Assembly (NCBI GenBank): GCA_014382345.1
Contig: JACNJX010000070.1
Location: 1 to 44,441, forward strand
Reading direction: 5' to 3'
From: Alphaproteobacteria bacterium
GTDB taxonomy: Bacteria; Pseudomonadota; Alphaproteobacteria; Rhodospirillales; Casp-alpha2
DNA length: 44,441 nucleotides
The notes under the pieces are model-generated. The model was not told where the DNA came from. It saw nothing but the letters and a program-made list of their open reading frames with translations, and did no database searches. The position numbers and the translations under genes were made by a program. Every line of letters starts with the position of its first letter. Position 1 is the stretch's first letter. Below are positions 1 through 9,420 of the stretch, one piece after another.

Positions 1-658
1 CCCCAGCAGGGCGGACGGGGCCGTAAACAGCGGCCGCGTATTTCGCCGCATAGGCCGTGATGCGGACATCTTGGAAACCTGCACCATCCAGGGCATCGCG
101 GATGGCGGCGACGCGCCCGTCCATCATGTCCGATGGTGCGATAATATCACACCCGGCGCGGGCCTGAACCACGGACTGGCGGCACAAAATCTCGACCGTT
201 TCATCGTTGAGGACTTTGCCGTCCCGGACCAGGCCGTCGTGGCCGTCGGAATTGTAGGGATCCAGCGCCACGTCACACAGGATGCCGATCTCCGGATGGG
301 CGTCTTTGACCGCCTCAACGGCGCGGCAGACCAGGTTTCCCGGGTTGTAGGCCTCCTCCGCTTCCGGCGTTTTCAGGGATTCGTCCGTATAGGGGAAAAG
401 CGCGATGGCTGGAATGCCTAAGTCCTTGACCTCGCTAAGGCTTTCAACCAAAGCCTCGATACCGAGCCGGTTCACCCCCGGCATAGAAGGAACAGGTTCG
501 CGGGCATTTCCGCCTTCGGTAACAAACACAGGCCAGATCAGGTCTGACGACGTGAGGCTGTTTTCCGCCACCAGGGCGCGCGACCATGCATCCATGCGGT
601 TGCGCCGCATGCGGGTGCGGGGAAATTTTCCTGCCGGCTTTTTATCCGTATGTTTCAA
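1..658 (-). CDS. hemB: Delta-aminolevulinic acid dehydratase (porphobilinogen synthase), N-terminal part
   Basis: HemB condenses two 5-aminolevulinate molecules into porphobilinogen in tetrapyrrole synthesis. Reading the minus strand from the right gives [13 protein letters not shown], then [44 protein letters not shown] and [20 protein letters not shown], which follow the family in order. The lysine in AAKYA is one of the two active-site lysines of the family; the second lies beyond the window edge. The metal motif has Asp and Ala where zinc-type enzymes have cysteines (CDVALDPY), so this is the magnesium/metal-variant type usual in alphaproteobacteria. The start is uncertain: a TTG at 658 with AAGGA nine bases before it gives a normal N-terminus, and the first ATG at 610 would cut into the conserved TRMRR region. 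It is divergent from icmF, sharing a 238-bp promoter region. Confidence 0.9.
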   Translation of the reverse strand, partial: MKHTDKKPAGKFPRTRMRRNRMDAWSRALVAENSLTSSDLIWPVFVTEGGNAREPVPSMPGVNRLGIEALVESLSEVKDLGIPAIALFPYTDESLKTPEAEEAYNPGNLVCRAVEAVKDAHPEIGILCDVALDPYNSDGHDGLVRDGKVLNDETVEILCRQSVVQARAGCDIIAPSDMMDGRVAAIRDALDGAGFQDVRITAYAAKYAAAVYGPVRPAG

Positions 659-783
659 GGGCTTGGTCCTTGCAAATTTCGGAGTCGTATCCTGGAGCAA
701 AACCGGGAAGGGGGGTGAACCGCTCAGCCTACACCGGAAACAATTGTTCTTCCCGGAGAGTAAGGGTCCGGAATCCCGGTTTC

Positions 784-870
784 AAGCTCTTTACCGGGCC
801 GGTAAAATATCTTACGTTTACGTAAACGGAAAGCATGTTCCGGACAACATGATTACCTTATGTCCGGATA
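784..870. promoter_or_regulatory. Palindrome cluster upstream of icmF, probable operator region
   Basis: Four inverted repeats sit in under 80 bases just before icmF. They are TTTACCGG-G-CCGGTAAA at 790-806, the perfect 12-mer GTTTACGTAAAC at 816-827, CATGTT-6-AACATG at 834-851 and CCGGACA-14-TGTCCGG at 840-846/861-867. The first two share TTTAC/GTAAA ends. The GTTTACGTAAAC core resembles, from memory, sites described for MerR-family LiuR regulators of branched-chain amino acid breakdown, which would suit icmF; this is not verified. A role as repressor/activator sites for icmF (or divergent hemB) is inferred. Confidence 0.5.
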
Positions 871-896
871 CATCATTCAGCAGGAGCCAACGAACC

Positions 897-3800
897 GTGC
901 CCCGACGACCTGCCGCTACTACTAAAACCCGCAAAATACCTGTCAAAATGGCCGGAAAATCAGCCGCCACACGGAAAATTCATAAAAAAACCGGGACTCC
1001 ACCCGTCCGTTTCGTCACTGCCGCCAGCCTGTTCGACGGCCATGACGCCGCCATCAACATCATGCGCCGCATCCTGCAGGGCGCGGGGGTCGAGGTCATT
1101 CACTTAGGCCATAACCGCTCGGTTGAAGAAATCGTCACCGCCGCCATTCATGAAGACGCCCACGGCATCGCCGTCAGTTCCTATCAGGGCGGGCATGTCG
1201 AATATTTCAAATACATGATCGACCTGCTGAAAGAGCGCGGACGACCGGAAATCAAGGTTTTCGGCGGCGGCGGCGGGGTCATTACCGCATCCGAGATCGA
1301 AACCCTCACCGAATACGGGGTTTGCCGTCTCTACACCCCCGCAGACGGCCGGAAAATGGGCCTGGACGGCATGGTCGAGGAAATGATCGGCCTTGCCGGA
1401 CCCGCAGGTACCAGTCCGGGGCCGGAAAAACGGCTTCCCAATACCCTGAAAGGCCTTGAAAAGGGGAAACACCCGGATCTTGCGCGCTTCATTACGGCGC
1501 TCGAAGCGGGCGTCCTTGCGAAGAAAACCTTACAGGCCATTCGCGCCCTGGCCAAGGGCAGAATGGAGGCGGGCAAAGCTGCTCCCGTGCTCGGCATCAC
1601 CGGCACCGGCGGGGCGGGAAAGTCATCGTTGACGGACGAATTGATCCTGCGTTTCCGGCTTTACAGCAACGAGCCGAAAATCGCCGTCATCGCCATCGAT
1701 CCGTCCAGGCGACGGACCGGCGGCGCGCTCCTGGGCGACCGCATCCGCATGAACGCCATTTCGTCGCCGAAAATTTTCATGCGCTCACTCGCGACACGTG
1801 AATCGAAAAACGAGGTGCCGGAAGCCCTCGATGACATCGTTGCCTGCTGCCAGGCTGCGGGCTTCGATCTGATCATCGTCGAAACACCCGGCATCGGGCA
1901 GGGGGATGCCGCCATCGTCGACAGCACGGACGTATCGCTCTACGTCATGACCCCAGATTTCGGCGCAGCCAGCCAACTCGAAAAGATCGACATGCTGGAC
2001 TTTGCCGACGTCGTCGCGATCAATAAAATGGACCGCCTGGGCGCCCTCGATGCGCTTCGCGATGTGCGCAAACAGGTGCAGAGAAACCGCAAGGACTTCA
2101 CCCGTTCGCCGGACCAAATGCCGGTCTTTCCAACCATCGCCTCGCGATTCTCAGATCCCGGAGTCACCACTCTTTATAAAGGTATTTTAGAACGATTTAT
2201 TTTTAAGAATTTTAAAAGCTTAAGCATTAAGTCCAAACCGGTCGGTTTGAATGCTGAGTTGGCCGGATCGGAGCCAGGCCCGGGAATAGATGCCGGCGTT
2301 TTTGAAACCCACGACACGGCCATAGTGCCGCCAGAGCGGAGCCGCTATCTGGCCGAAATCGCCGCCACGGTCCGGGGCTATCACCGGATCATTTCCGAAC
2401 AGGTTTCCCTCGCCCGTGAGCGCCAGCAATTGACCGCAGCGAAACGGATTCTGGAAGCAGACGGAAAGCCCGCCGAAGACCTGACGCGTTTGATCGAGGG
2501 GCGCGACGAAGCGATGGATCCGCGCGCCAAAAAACTTCTCGAGACGTGGCCGGAGAGAAAAAAATCGCTTTCAGGCGATGACGCTTCGACCGCTGGAGAA
2601 GGCGGCAGACCCAGCGCAACCGCGAACCGAAAAATAACCCAGGCGGCGGAAAAATCGCTCGCCCTGAAATACGAAACCCTGTCCGGGTTACCCGTGTCGC
2701 GGGTGGCGCTTCCTGCATACGAAGACGACGGCGAAATCCTGAAATGGCTATTGAAAGAAAACCTGCCCGGCTTCTTCCCCTATACGGCCGGCGTCTTCCC
2801 CTTCAAACGCGCCGAGGAAGACCCGACCCGAATGTTCGCAGGCGAGGGTGATCCAAAGGCAACAAACGAGCGCTTCAAGTTGTTGTCTCGGCATTCCGAG
2901 GCGAAGCGGCTGTCGACGGCTTTCGATTCCGTGACGCTGTATGGCCGCGATCCCGACAAACGCCCCGATATCTATGGAAAAGTTGGGAATTCCGGGGTTT
3001 CCGTGGCGACCTGGGACGACATGAAGGTGCTGTACGGCGGATTTGACCTGTTAAGTCCGTCCACGTCGGTCTCCATGACCATTAACGGCCCGGCGCCGGC
3101 CATTCTGGCCATGTTCCTCAACACCGCCATCACGCAGGCCCTGGACTCCTTCAAGAAGGTGAAAAAACGTGCTCCGAAACCAAAGGAGGCCGCTAAAATC
3201 CGAAAAACAGTGCTGGAAAACGTCCGTGGCACCGTTCAGGCCGATATCCTGAAAGAGGACCAGGGCCAGAACACCTGCATCTTCTCGACGGAGTTCGCGC
3301 TCAAGATGATGGCCGATATCCAGGAGTATTTCATAGAAAACCGGATCAAAAACTTCTATTCGGTGTCGATTTCCGGCTATCACATCGCCGAAGCCGGAGC
3401 CAATCCGATCTCGCAACTGGCATTTACCCTGGCCAACGGCTTCACCTTCGTCGAGGCCTACCTTGCACGAGGCATGAAGATTGATGACTTTGTGCCTAAT
3501 TTATCGTTCTTTTTCTCTAACGGCATGGACCCGGAATACACTGTTATGGGGCGCGTCGCGCGGCGCATATGGGCCACCGCCATGAGGTTCAAGTATAATG
3601 GTAACAAACGATCACAACGCCTTAAATATCATATACAAACGTCCGGACGGTCCCTGCATGCTCAGGAAATGGATTTCAACGATATCCGGACCACATTGCA
3701 GGCCCTGATCGCAGTTTATGACAACTGCAACAGCCTGCACACCAACGCCCACGACGAGGCCTTCACCACGCCGACGCCGGAAAGCCTGCGCCGGGCCATG

Positions 3801-4325
3801 GCGATCCAGCTGATTATCAACAAGGAATGGGGCCTGACCAAGAACGAGAACCCGAACCAGGGCGCGTTCATCATCGATGAACTGACCGATCTGGTGGAAG
3901 AGGCGGTTTTACAGGAATTCGAACGGATTTCCGAACGCGGCGGCGTGCTTGGAGCTATGGAAACCGGTTATCAGCGCGGAAAAATCCAGGAAGAATCCAT
4001 GCTTTATGAAACCCGCAAGCACGATGGCACGCTGCCCATCATCGGCGTCAACACGTTCCTCGACGTGGATAGCGCAGATAGCCCTGCCGCGACCCGGCTG
4101 CAACGCTCATCCAGGGCACAAAAAGACAATCAGATAAAACGCCTGGAAGCCTTCAAGAAGCGCAACGCCAAAGCCGCGCCAAAGGCATTGGCGAAAATCC
4201 GGGAAACCGCGACATCCGGCGGCAACGTCTTTGCCGTTCTGATGGAAGCCGTGCAATGCTGCACCTTGGGCCAGATTACGGATGCCCTGTTCGAAGCCGG
4301 CGGCCAGTACCGGCGGAACATGTAG
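897..4325 (+). CDS. icmF: Fused isobutyryl-CoA mutase IcmF (B12-dependent mutase with built-in G-protein chaperone)
   Basis: IcmF interconverts isobutyryl-CoA and n-butyryl-CoA using adenosylcobalamin. From the N-terminus, a B12-binding domain has the base-off motif SLFDGHD with the axial histidine near residue 49, followed by [13 protein letters not shown] and a glycine run. A MeaB-like GTPase follows with P-loop GTGGAGKSS near residue 235 and NKMD near 376. Last comes the TIM-barrel mutase domain with [11 protein letters not shown] near 628, where a Phe replaces the Arg found in methylmalonyl-CoA mutase; this supports Icm specificity. The mutase region continues through [19 protein letters not shown] and SGRSLHAQE. 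The frame is open upstream to 405, but similarity starts only near [15 protein letters not shown] 897 has AGGAG ten bases before it and gives 1142 residues, slightly long for the family because of a basic Ala/Lys-rich N-terminus. ATG 948 is the alternative start. Confidence 0.93.
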   Translation: MPRRPAATTKTRKIPVKMAGKSAATRKIHKKTGTPPVRFVTAASLFDGHDAAINIMRRILQGAGVEVIHLGHNRSVEEIVTAAIHEDAHGIAVSSYQGGHVEYFKYMIDLLKERGRPEIKVFGGGGGVITASEIETLTEYGVCRLYTPADGRKMGLDGMVEEMIGLAGPAGTSPGPEKRLPNTLKGLEKGKHPDLARFITALEAGVLAKKTLQAIRALAKGRMEAGKAAPVLGITGTGGAGKSSLTDELILRFRLYSNEPKIAVIAIDPSRRRTGGALLGDRIRMNAISSPKIFMRSLATRESKNEVPEALDDIVACCQAAGFDLIIVETPGIGQGDAAIVDSTDVSLYVMTPDFGAASQLEKIDMLDFADVVAINKMDRLGALDALRDVRKQVQRNRKDFTRSPDQMPVFPTIASRFSDPGVTTLYKGILERFIFKNFKSLSIKSKPVGLNAELAGSEPGPGIDAGVFETHDTAIVPPERSRYLAEIAATVRGYHRIISEQVSLARERQQLTAAKRILEADGKPAEDLTRLIEGRDEAMDPRAKKLLETWPERKKSLSGDDASTAGEGGRPSATANRKITQAAEKSLALKYETLSGLPVSRVALPAYEDDGEILKWLLKENLPGFFPYTAGVFPFKRAEEDPTRMFAGEGDPKATNERFKLLSRHSEAKRLSTAFDSVTLYGRDPDKRPDIYGKVGNSGVSVATWDDMKVLYGGFDLLSPSTSVSMTINGPAPAILAMFLNTAITQALDSFKKVKKRAPKPKEAAKIRKTVLENVRGTVQADILKEDQGQNTCIFSTEFALKMMADIQEYFIENRIKNFYSVSISGYHIAEAGANPISQLAFTLANGFTFVEAYLARGMKIDDFVPNLSFFFSNGMDPEYTVMGRVARRIWATAMRFKYNGNKRSQRLKYHIQTSGRSLHAQEMDFNDIRTTLQALIAVYDNCNSLHTNAHDEAFTTPTPESLRRAMAIQLIINKEWGLTKNENPNQGAFIIDELTDLVEEAVLQEFERISERGGVLGAMETGYQRGKIQEESMLYETRKHDGTLPIIGVNTFLDVDSADSPAATRLQRSSRAQKDNQIKRLEAFKKRNAKAAPKALAKIRETATSGGNVFAVLMEAVQCCTLGQITDALFEAGGQYRRNM

Positions 4326-4410
4326 GGCTCTCGCCAATCGGACCACTTGACCCTCACGCCAAAAAAGGCAGATTGTAAGGAATCTAGGAGGGCCAGGGGG
4401 AATTCCAGGC

Positions 4411-4620
4411 GTGTCGCCAAAAAACGTACATCTTCCGGAAGTCCTGATCGAATACCGGCGCGTCGGCAACAGTCTTCGCGTCGTCGCCATCGACCCGATC
4501 ACGCGGATCGAGGTCACCATGATCGCCCCCGTGGATGCCACCAAGGAGCAAATCAAGCGCAACGCCGCCAATAAACTGGCCTATGTGCTGGCGAAAAAGA
4601 AAGAAACCGGGGAAATATAG
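4411..4620 (+). CDS. Small conserved-looking protein of unknown function (69 aa)
   Basis: This reads as a 69-residue protein starting at a GTG. It has VLIEYRRVGNSLRVVAIDP, then TRIEVTMIAPVDATKEQI and a C-terminal helix KRNAANKLAYVLAKKK. The pattern suggests a short beta sheet followed by one or two helices; there is no signal peptide or membrane segment. It may belong to a small alphaproteobacterial DUF family (I suspect DUF6898, unconfirmed). It lies 85 bases after icmF on the same strand and before the convergent mucR gene. An AGGAGG lies at 4386-4391, rather far from the GTG, so the start is not certain. No function is proposed. Confidence 0.6.
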   Translation: MSPKNVHLPEVLIEYRRVGNSLRVVAIDPITRIEVTMIAPVDATKEQIKRNAANKLAYVLAKKKETGEI

Positions 4621-4655
4621 GCTCCCGCTTCAGGCGCCATTACCGGTTTTCAGCC

Positions 4656-5069
4656 TTATTTACGGCCAAGCCCTATTTTCTTGGCGAAATCAGACCGGCG
4701 TTTGGCGTAATTGGGCGCCACCATGGGATATTCCGGCGGCAAACCCCAGCGGCTCCGATATTCTTCCGGGCTCAGGTTATAAGCCGTCCGCAGATGCCGT
4801 TTCAGCATCTTCATCTTGCGGCCGTCTTCCAAGCAGACGATGAAATCCGGCATCACCGAACGGCGCACGGCGACAGCCGGCTTTTTGGGCTTCTCCTCAG
4901 GCCCGGCGCCGCCGTTGGAAAGGCCTGCCATGGTGTTGAAAACGGATTTAATAATGTTCGGAATTAGTGACTTTTCGATTTTGTTCTGAGCGACATAAGC
5001 CGCCGTGATATCGGCGGCCATACGCAAAATATCCTGACGCGGAACATTTTGCGATTTTTGTTCGGTCAT
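4656..5069 (-). CDS. mucR: MucR/Ros-family transcriptional regulator
   Basis: This 137-residue protein belongs to the Ros/MucR group, zinc-finger-like proteins that bind AT-rich DNA and silence or control surface polysaccharide, motility and cell-cycle genes in alphaproteobacteria. The C-terminal half is diagnostic: VRRSVMPDFIVCLEDG, then RKMKMLKRHLRTAYNLSPEEYR, WGLPPEYPMVAPNYAKRR and KKIGLGRK. The second zinc cysteine of classical Ros is Asp here (CLED), as in many MucR proteins. The N-terminal half (DILRMAADITAAYVAQNKIE) is the usual oligomerisation region. The gene is divergent from rpiB across 331 bases. ATG 5069 follows a purine-rich ribosome-binding site. Confidence 0.93.
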   Translation of the reverse strand: MTEQKSQNVPRQDILRMAADITAAYVAQNKIEKSLIPNIIKSVFNTMAGLSNGGAGPEEKPKKPAVAVRRSVMPDFIVCLEDGRKMKMLKRHLRTAYNLSPEEYRSRWGLPPEYPMVAPNYAKRRSDFAKKIGLGRK

Positions 5070-5400
5070 CCCTGGACCCCCCTGAAAAAATTGCCCGTTA
5101 CTTTATTGCCCGTTTCGGCTTGGTCGATCCCTCGTTTGCCGGAGATCATTTCAGGTGAACCCGCATCATAGAAAGCCAGCGGAAAGCTGACAACAATGGA
5201 ATCGTCGGGGTAGATAAAAAAAGCACACTTGCAACCCAGCCCCGGACCAAAGGCGTCTAAAGCCGCCTAGTGTTAAAAAAAATCTAGGCCTTGGGCCTGC
5301 CCCGAGTGATTGTGGCTGCTTGGCATAGGGATTCGATATATGGTATCTAATCGGCTGAATTAACGGCCAACCATAATTCCAACAGACAAAGCCAGACACC
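5070..5400. promoter_or_regulatory. Divergent intergenic region between mucR and rpiB
   Basis: This 331-base region holds no convincing gene. Two copies of TTGCCCGTT lie at 5091-5099 and 5106-5114, close to the mucR start. Nearer rpiB, GATTCGATA (5330-5338) and TATCTAATC (5344-5352) form an inverted repeat with one mismatch and a 5-base loop. TTGGCA (5320-5325) followed after 18 bases by TATCTA (5344-5349) could be the rpiB promoter, in which case the inverted repeat overlaps its -10 element. All functional readings are inferred. Confidence 0.35.
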
Positions 5401-5859
5401 ATGCCCTCAGACGCGTCCCCGGAAACCATCGCCATCGCCAGCGACCACGGCGGATTTGAACTTAAAACCGAATTGAGAAAAGACCTCATGGATATGGGCT
5501 ACTCGGTTCTTGATCTCGGTTCCGACAGCCTGGATTCCGTGGATTACCCGGACTTCGGATACGCCCTCGCCGGCGCCATGAAGGAAGGCAAAGCCAAGCG
5601 CGGCGTGCTGATCTGCGGCAGCGGCATCGGCATTTCCATCGCCGCCAACCGGGATACGGACATCCGCGCCGCCCTCGTTCATGACGCGCTGACGGCAAAG
5701 CTGGCGCGCCAGCATAACGATGCCAACGTCATCTGTTTCGGCGGGCGCACCATCGGACCCGAGGTTGCGCGCGACTGCTTAAAAATTTTTCTGGAAACGG
5801 AATTCGAAGAAGGCGGGCGTCACACCCGCCGTGTCAATAAACTCTCAGACCCCCAATAG
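5401..5859 (+). CDS. rpiB: Ribose 5-phosphate isomerase B
   Basis: RpiB interconverts ribose 5-phosphate and ribulose 5-phosphate in the cytosol; ribulose 5-phosphate is also a substrate for the DHBP synthase encoded 4 kb downstream. The 152-residue protein shows the RpiB/LacA pattern: IAIASDHGGFELK at the N-terminus, DYPDFG, the catalytic-cysteine loop GVLICGSGIGISIAANR and RQHNDANVICFGGRTIG. Length is normal for the family. It is the first gene of the plus-strand run, with glyA 15 bases downstream, so the two are probably cotranscribed. Confidence 0.95.
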   Translation: MPSDASPETIAIASDHGGFELKTELRKDLMDMGYSVLDLGSDSLDSVDYPDFGYALAGAMKEGKAKRGVLICGSGIGISIAANRDTDIRAALVHDALTAKLARQHNDANVICFGGRTIGPEVARDCLKIFLETEFEEGGRHTRRVNKLSDPQ

Positions 5860-5874
5860 GATACCAAGAAAGCC

Positions 5875-7173
5875 ATGTCTCCCTACGATAACGAAAACCT
5901 GGAACGCTTTTTCTCCGAACCCCTGGCCGAACGCGACCCTGCCCTGATGGCCTCCATCGACGAGGAACTCGGACGCCAACAAAACCAAATCGAATTGATC
6001 GCTTCGGAAAACATCGTTTCCAAGGCCGTCATGGAGGCCCAGGGCGGCATCATGACCAACAAATATGCCGAAGGGTATGCCGGGCGGCGTTATTACGGAG
6101 GCTGTGAATTCGTCGATGTCGCAGAGACCCTCGCCATCGACCGCGCCAAGGAACTGTTCGGCAGCGAATTCGTCAACGTCCAGCCCCATTCCGGCTGTCA
6201 GGCCAACGGCGCCGTAATGATGGCCCTGTTGCAGCCGGGCGACACCATCATGGGCCTGTCGCTGGCCGCCGGTGGCCATCTGACCCACGGCGCTCCGCCG
6301 GCCCAGTCGGGCAAGTGGTTTAACGCCGTCCAGTATGGCGTTCGCAAGGAAGACGCCCAGATCGATTTCGACGAGGTCGAAAGCCTGGCCGATGAACACA
6401 AGCCCAAGCTGATTATCGCCGGTGGCTCCGCCTATCCGCGCACCATCGATTTCGAGCGTTTCCGCGCCATCGCCGACAAAGTCGGCGCGATTATGATGGT
6501 CGATATGGCGCATTTCGCCGGACTGGTCGCCGCCGGACTGCACCCTAGCCCGGTGCCGATCGCCGACGTCACCACGACGACGACCCACAAGACGCTCCGT
6601 GGTCCGCGCGGCGGCATGGTTCTGACCAACAACGAGGAATACGCCAAAAAGATCAATTCCGCCGTTTTCCCGGGCCTTCAGGGCGGACCGCTGATGCACG
6701 TCATCGCCGCCAAGGCGGTGGCCTTCGGCGAAGCGCTCAGGCCCGAATTCAAGGTCTATTCCCAGGCTGTAATCGATAACGCCAGGGTTCTCGCCGAGGT
6801 TCTGGTGGAACGGGGCTGCGACATCGTCTCGGGCGGCACCGACACGCATCTGATGCTGGTCGACCTCCGGCCCAAGAGCCTGACCGGCCGGGATGCCGAA
6901 GCCAGCCTCGAGCGGGCCTGGATGACCTGCAACAAGAACGGCATTCCGTTCGATCCGAAAAAGCCGATGGTCACGTCTGGCATCCGGCTGGGATCGCCGG
7001 CAGCGACCACGCGCGGTTTCGGCATGGACGAATTCAAGCAGGTCGGACACCTGATCAGCGACGTGCTGGACGGGCTTGCGGCCAATCCGGACGACAACAG
7101 CGCCGCCGAAAGCGCGGCCAGGGAAAAAGTCACGGCCTTGTGCCAGAAATTCCCGATTTACGCTAACGCTTAG
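5875..7173 (+). CDS. glyA: Serine hydroxymethyltransferase
   Basis: GlyA is a PLP enzyme that converts serine and tetrahydrofolate to glycine and 5,10-methylene-tetrahydrofolate, the main one-carbon source. The 432 residues cover the whole family: [58 protein letters not shown], then the PLP-lysine motif [14 protein letters not shown] with the lysine at residue 239, and [16 protein letters not shown] near the C-terminus. It sits between rpiB and nrdR with short gaps, an arrangement common in alphaproteobacteria. Confidence 0.97.
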   Translation: MSPYDNENLERFFSEPLAERDPALMASIDEELGRQQNQIELIASENIVSKAVMEAQGGIMTNKYAEGYAGRRYYGGCEFVDVAETLAIDRAKELFGSEFVNVQPHSGCQANGAVMMALLQPGDTIMGLSLAAGGHLTHGAPPAQSGKWFNAVQYGVRKEDAQIDFDEVESLADEHKPKLIIAGGSAYPRTIDFERFRAIADKVGAIMMVDMAHFAGLVAAGLHPSPVPIADVTTTTTHKTLRGPRGGMVLTNNEEYAKKINSAVFPGLQGGPLMHVIAAKAVAFGEALRPEFKVYSQAVIDNARVLAEVLVERGCDIVSGGTDTHLMLVDLRPKSLTGRDAEASLERAWMTCNKNGIPFDPKKPMVTSGIRLGSPAATTRGFGMDEFKQVGHLISDVLDGLAANPDDNSAAESAAREKVTALCQKFPIYANA

Positions 7174-7195
7174 GACTTTTTAGGGGAACCAGCTC

Positions 7196-7654
7196 ATGCG
7201 CTGTCCATTTTGCGGCCACAGTGACACTCAGGTAAAAGACTCACGCCCGACGGAAGATAACGCCACCATCCGCCGGCGGCGTCTTTGCCCGGAGTGCTCA
7301 TCGCGCTTCACCACCTTTGAAAGGGTGCAGCTGCGTGAACTTTCGGTTACCAAAAGCAACGGCGATAAGACCCCCTTCGACCGGGAGAAGCTTTTGCGGT
7401 CGCTGAAAATAGCGCTCCGCAAGCGCCCGGTGGACGAAGAGCGCATGGAGCGCATCGCCAACAGCATCCAACGGCGTCTCGAAACCCTGGGCGAGAACGA
7501 AATCCCGACCAAAGTCATCGGCGAGATGGTCATGGAATCCCTTGCCGAACTGGATCAGGTCGCGTTTGTCCGCTTTGCCTCGGTCTACCGGAATTTCCGG
7601 GAGGCCAAGGATTTCGAGGCTTTTGTGGGCAAACTGGGCAGTGAACAGGACTAA
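7196..7654 (+). CDS. nrdR: Transcriptional repressor NrdR
   Basis: NrdR represses ribonucleotide reductase genes in response to bound ATP/dATP. The N-terminal zinc ribbon is visible as [16 protein letters not shown] and [15 protein letters not shown], with two CxxC pairs. The ATP-cone domain follows ([28 protein letters not shown] and the [16 protein letters not shown] stretch) and the conserved [13 protein letters not shown] is near the end. At 152 residues it is the normal size. Its 3' end overlaps the proposed ribD start by 14 bases, implying translational coupling. No NrdR-box target gene lies in this window. Confidence 0.96.
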   Translation: MRCPFCGHSDTQVKDSRPTEDNATIRRRRLCPECSSRFTTFERVQLRELSVTKSNGDKTPFDREKLLRSLKIALRKRPVDEERMERIANSIQRRLETLGENEIPTKVIGEMVMESLAELDQVAFVRFASVYRNFREAKDFEAFVGKLGSEQD

Positions 7655-8780
7655 CCGACTCTCTTCTAACGATCCCGGCCTCGAGGCCATGCGCTCCGCC
7701 TTGGCCCTGGCCCGACGCGGGCTGGGTACGGTGTGGCCGAACCCGACTGTCGGCTGTGTTCTGGTGCGCGACGATCTCAATGGCCAGATCGTCGGGCGCG
7801 GCTGGACTCAAGTCCACGGCCGGCCGCATGCGGAAACCGAAGCGCTGGTGCGGGCCGGAGACCTGGCCCAAGGCGCCACCGCTTATGTGACGCTGGAACC
7901 GTGTGACCACGAAGGCGAAACCCCGCCCTGTTCGGTGGCGCTTATCGAAGCCGGAATTAAGCGTTGCGTGATCGCCCTCGAAGACCCGGACCCCCGCGTT
8001 TCCGGAGCTGGAATCCAGCGCCTCCGGGACGCCGGTATTATGACGGAAACCGGCCTTTGCCGGGAAGACGCGCGCACGCTTAACGCCGGATTCCTGATGC
8101 GTATCACGCAAGGCCGTCCACTGTTCACTCTGAAAACCGCGACCACGCTCGACGGCCGCGTCGCCACCGCCAGGGGCAACAGCAAATGGATTACCGGTGC
8201 GCCGGCCAGGGCCTTTGCCCACGGCCTTCGCGCCGATCACGACGCCATCCTGATCGGCATCGGCACGGCGCTGGCCGACGACCCCGCGCTGACCTGCCGT
8301 CTGCCGGGAATGGAAGACCGCTCACCGGTGCGCATCGTCGCCGACAGTTCCTTGCGCTTAAGCCCCGAAAGCCAACTGGCGCAAACCGCGCGCAGCGTTC
8401 CGACTTGGGTCGTGACCATGGTAGGGTGTGACAAGGTGCGGCGCACCGCCCTGGAAAGCCTAGGCGTCACCGTTATCGAAGCCGAAGCCGGAGAAGACAA
8501 CAGGCCGGACCTGACATGGTTCGCCGCCGAACTTGGGCGGCGCGGGCTGACGCGGGTTCTGGTGGAAAGCGGCGGCGATCTGGCTGCCGCCATGGTCAAA
8601 GCAGACCTGATCGACCGGCTGGCCTGGTTCCGGTCTCCGAAACTGATTGGCGGCGACGGCCGGGGCGCGGTGGCCGCCTTCGGCATCGACGCCGTCGCCG
8701 AAGCCCCGACGTTCGCCCGCGATTCCCTTTCGGAAGCGGGCGACGACATCCTCGAAACCTATCGCCGGGCCTCCTGGTAA
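7641..8780 (+). CDS. ribD: Bifunctional riboflavin biosynthesis deaminase/reductase RibD
   Basis: RibD carries out the deamination and side-chain reduction of the pyrimidine intermediate in riboflavin synthesis. The N-terminal deaminase has [10 protein letters not shown], the zinc and catalytic motif HAETEAL and the second zinc motif [12 protein letters not shown]. The C-terminal reductase has [24 protein letters not shown], the [23 protein letters not shown] stretch and [14 protein letters not shown] 7641 is chosen because it gives the usual ten or so residues before the first deaminase helix; ATG 7689 would be short, and starts further upstream run deep into nrdR. This gives 379 residues, normal for RibD. 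It is followed by ribE after 15 bases. Confidence 0.93.
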   Translation: MNRTNRLSSNDPGLEAMRSALALARRGLGTVWPNPTVGCVLVRDDLNGQIVGRGWTQVHGRPHAETEALVRAGDLAQGATAYVTLEPCDHEGETPPCSVALIEAGIKRCVIALEDPDPRVSGAGIQRLRDAGIMTETGLCREDARTLNAGFLMRITQGRPLFTLKTATTLDGRVATARGNSKWITGAPARAFAHGLRADHDAILIGIGTALADDPALTCRLPGMEDRSPVRIVADSSLRLSPESQLAQTARSVPTWVVTMVGCDKVRRTALESLGVTVIEAEAGEDNRPDLTWFAAELGRRGLTRVLVESGGDLAAAMVKADLIDRLAWFRSPKLIGGDGRGAVAAFGIDAVAEAPTFARDSLSEAGDDILETYRRASW

Positions 8781-8795
8781 GTTAGGAACAAGACT

Positions 8796-9398
8796 ATGTT
8801 TACCGGCATCATCACAGACCTTGGACGCGTCCGGGCGATTAAACCGTCCGGCGATACCCGCTTCGAGTTTTCCACCGGCTTTGATACCGAAAGCGTGGAT
8901 ATGGGCGCGTCTATTTGTTGTTCCGGCGTCTGCCTGACCGTCGTCGATAAAGGCCAGGGAGAGGGGGGAGAACACTGGTTTGCCGCCGACGTATCCGCTG
9001 AAACCCTGGACCTGACAACCATGCAGGATTGGACGGAAGGCGCGCCGGTAAATTTCGAGCGCGCCCTGAAAATGGGTGATGAACTCGGCGGGCATATTGT
9101 CTCGGGCCACGTGGACGGCATCGCCACGCTTTCGAGCATCAGGGAGGAAGGAGACTCCCGGCGCATGACCTTTGATGCCCCTGAAAGCTTAAGCCCGATG
9201 ATCGCGGCCAAAGGCTCGGTCGCGCTGGACGGCGTGTCCCTGACGGTCAATACGGTGGATGGCTATACCTTCGGCATCAACGTCATTCCCCACACATTAC
9301 AGGAAACCACCTTAGGCACCCTCAAGGCCGGGGACCGGGTAAATCTGGAAATCGATATGCTGGCGCGCTATGTTGCGCGCCTTGTCCAGCAGGGCTAG
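8796..9398 (+). CDS. ribE: Riboflavin synthase, alpha subunit
   Basis: This enzyme dismutates two 6,7-dimethyl-8-ribityllumazine molecules to riboflavin and a pyrimidine product. The protein starts with the characteristic MFTGII and contains two lumazine-binding repeats: one with CCSGVCLTVVD and DVSAETLD, the second with GGHIVSGHVDG, KGSVALDGVSLTVN and NVIPHTLQETTLG. The 200-residue length is typical. It lies between ribD and ribBA in a continuous operon; a stretch of A's and TAGGAA after its stop forms the ribosome-binding site of ribBA. Confidence 0.96.
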   Translation: MFTGIITDLGRVRAIKPSGDTRFEFSTGFDTESVDMGASICCSGVCLTVVDKGQGEGGEHWFAADVSAETLDLTTMQDWTEGAPVNFERALKMGDELGGHIVSGHVDGIATLSSIREEGDSRRMTFDAPESLSPMIAAKGSVALDGVSLTVNTVDGYTFGINVIPHTLQETTLGTLKAGDRVNLEIDMLARYVARLVQQG

Positions 9399-9420
9399 AA
9401 AAAATTTAGGAACCAAGCCT

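Noticed and set aside
405-896. Upstream in-frame extension of icmF by about 164 codons, as one continuous reading frame
   Set aside because: It crosses the divergent hemB gene and the palindrome-rich promoter, has no similarity to IcmF and is just absence of stops in GC-rich DNA.
5845-7050. 401-codon open frame opposite glyA on the minus strand
   Set aside because: It mirrors glyA codon by codon, has no start context and encodes no recognisable domain; GlyA is certain on the plus strand.
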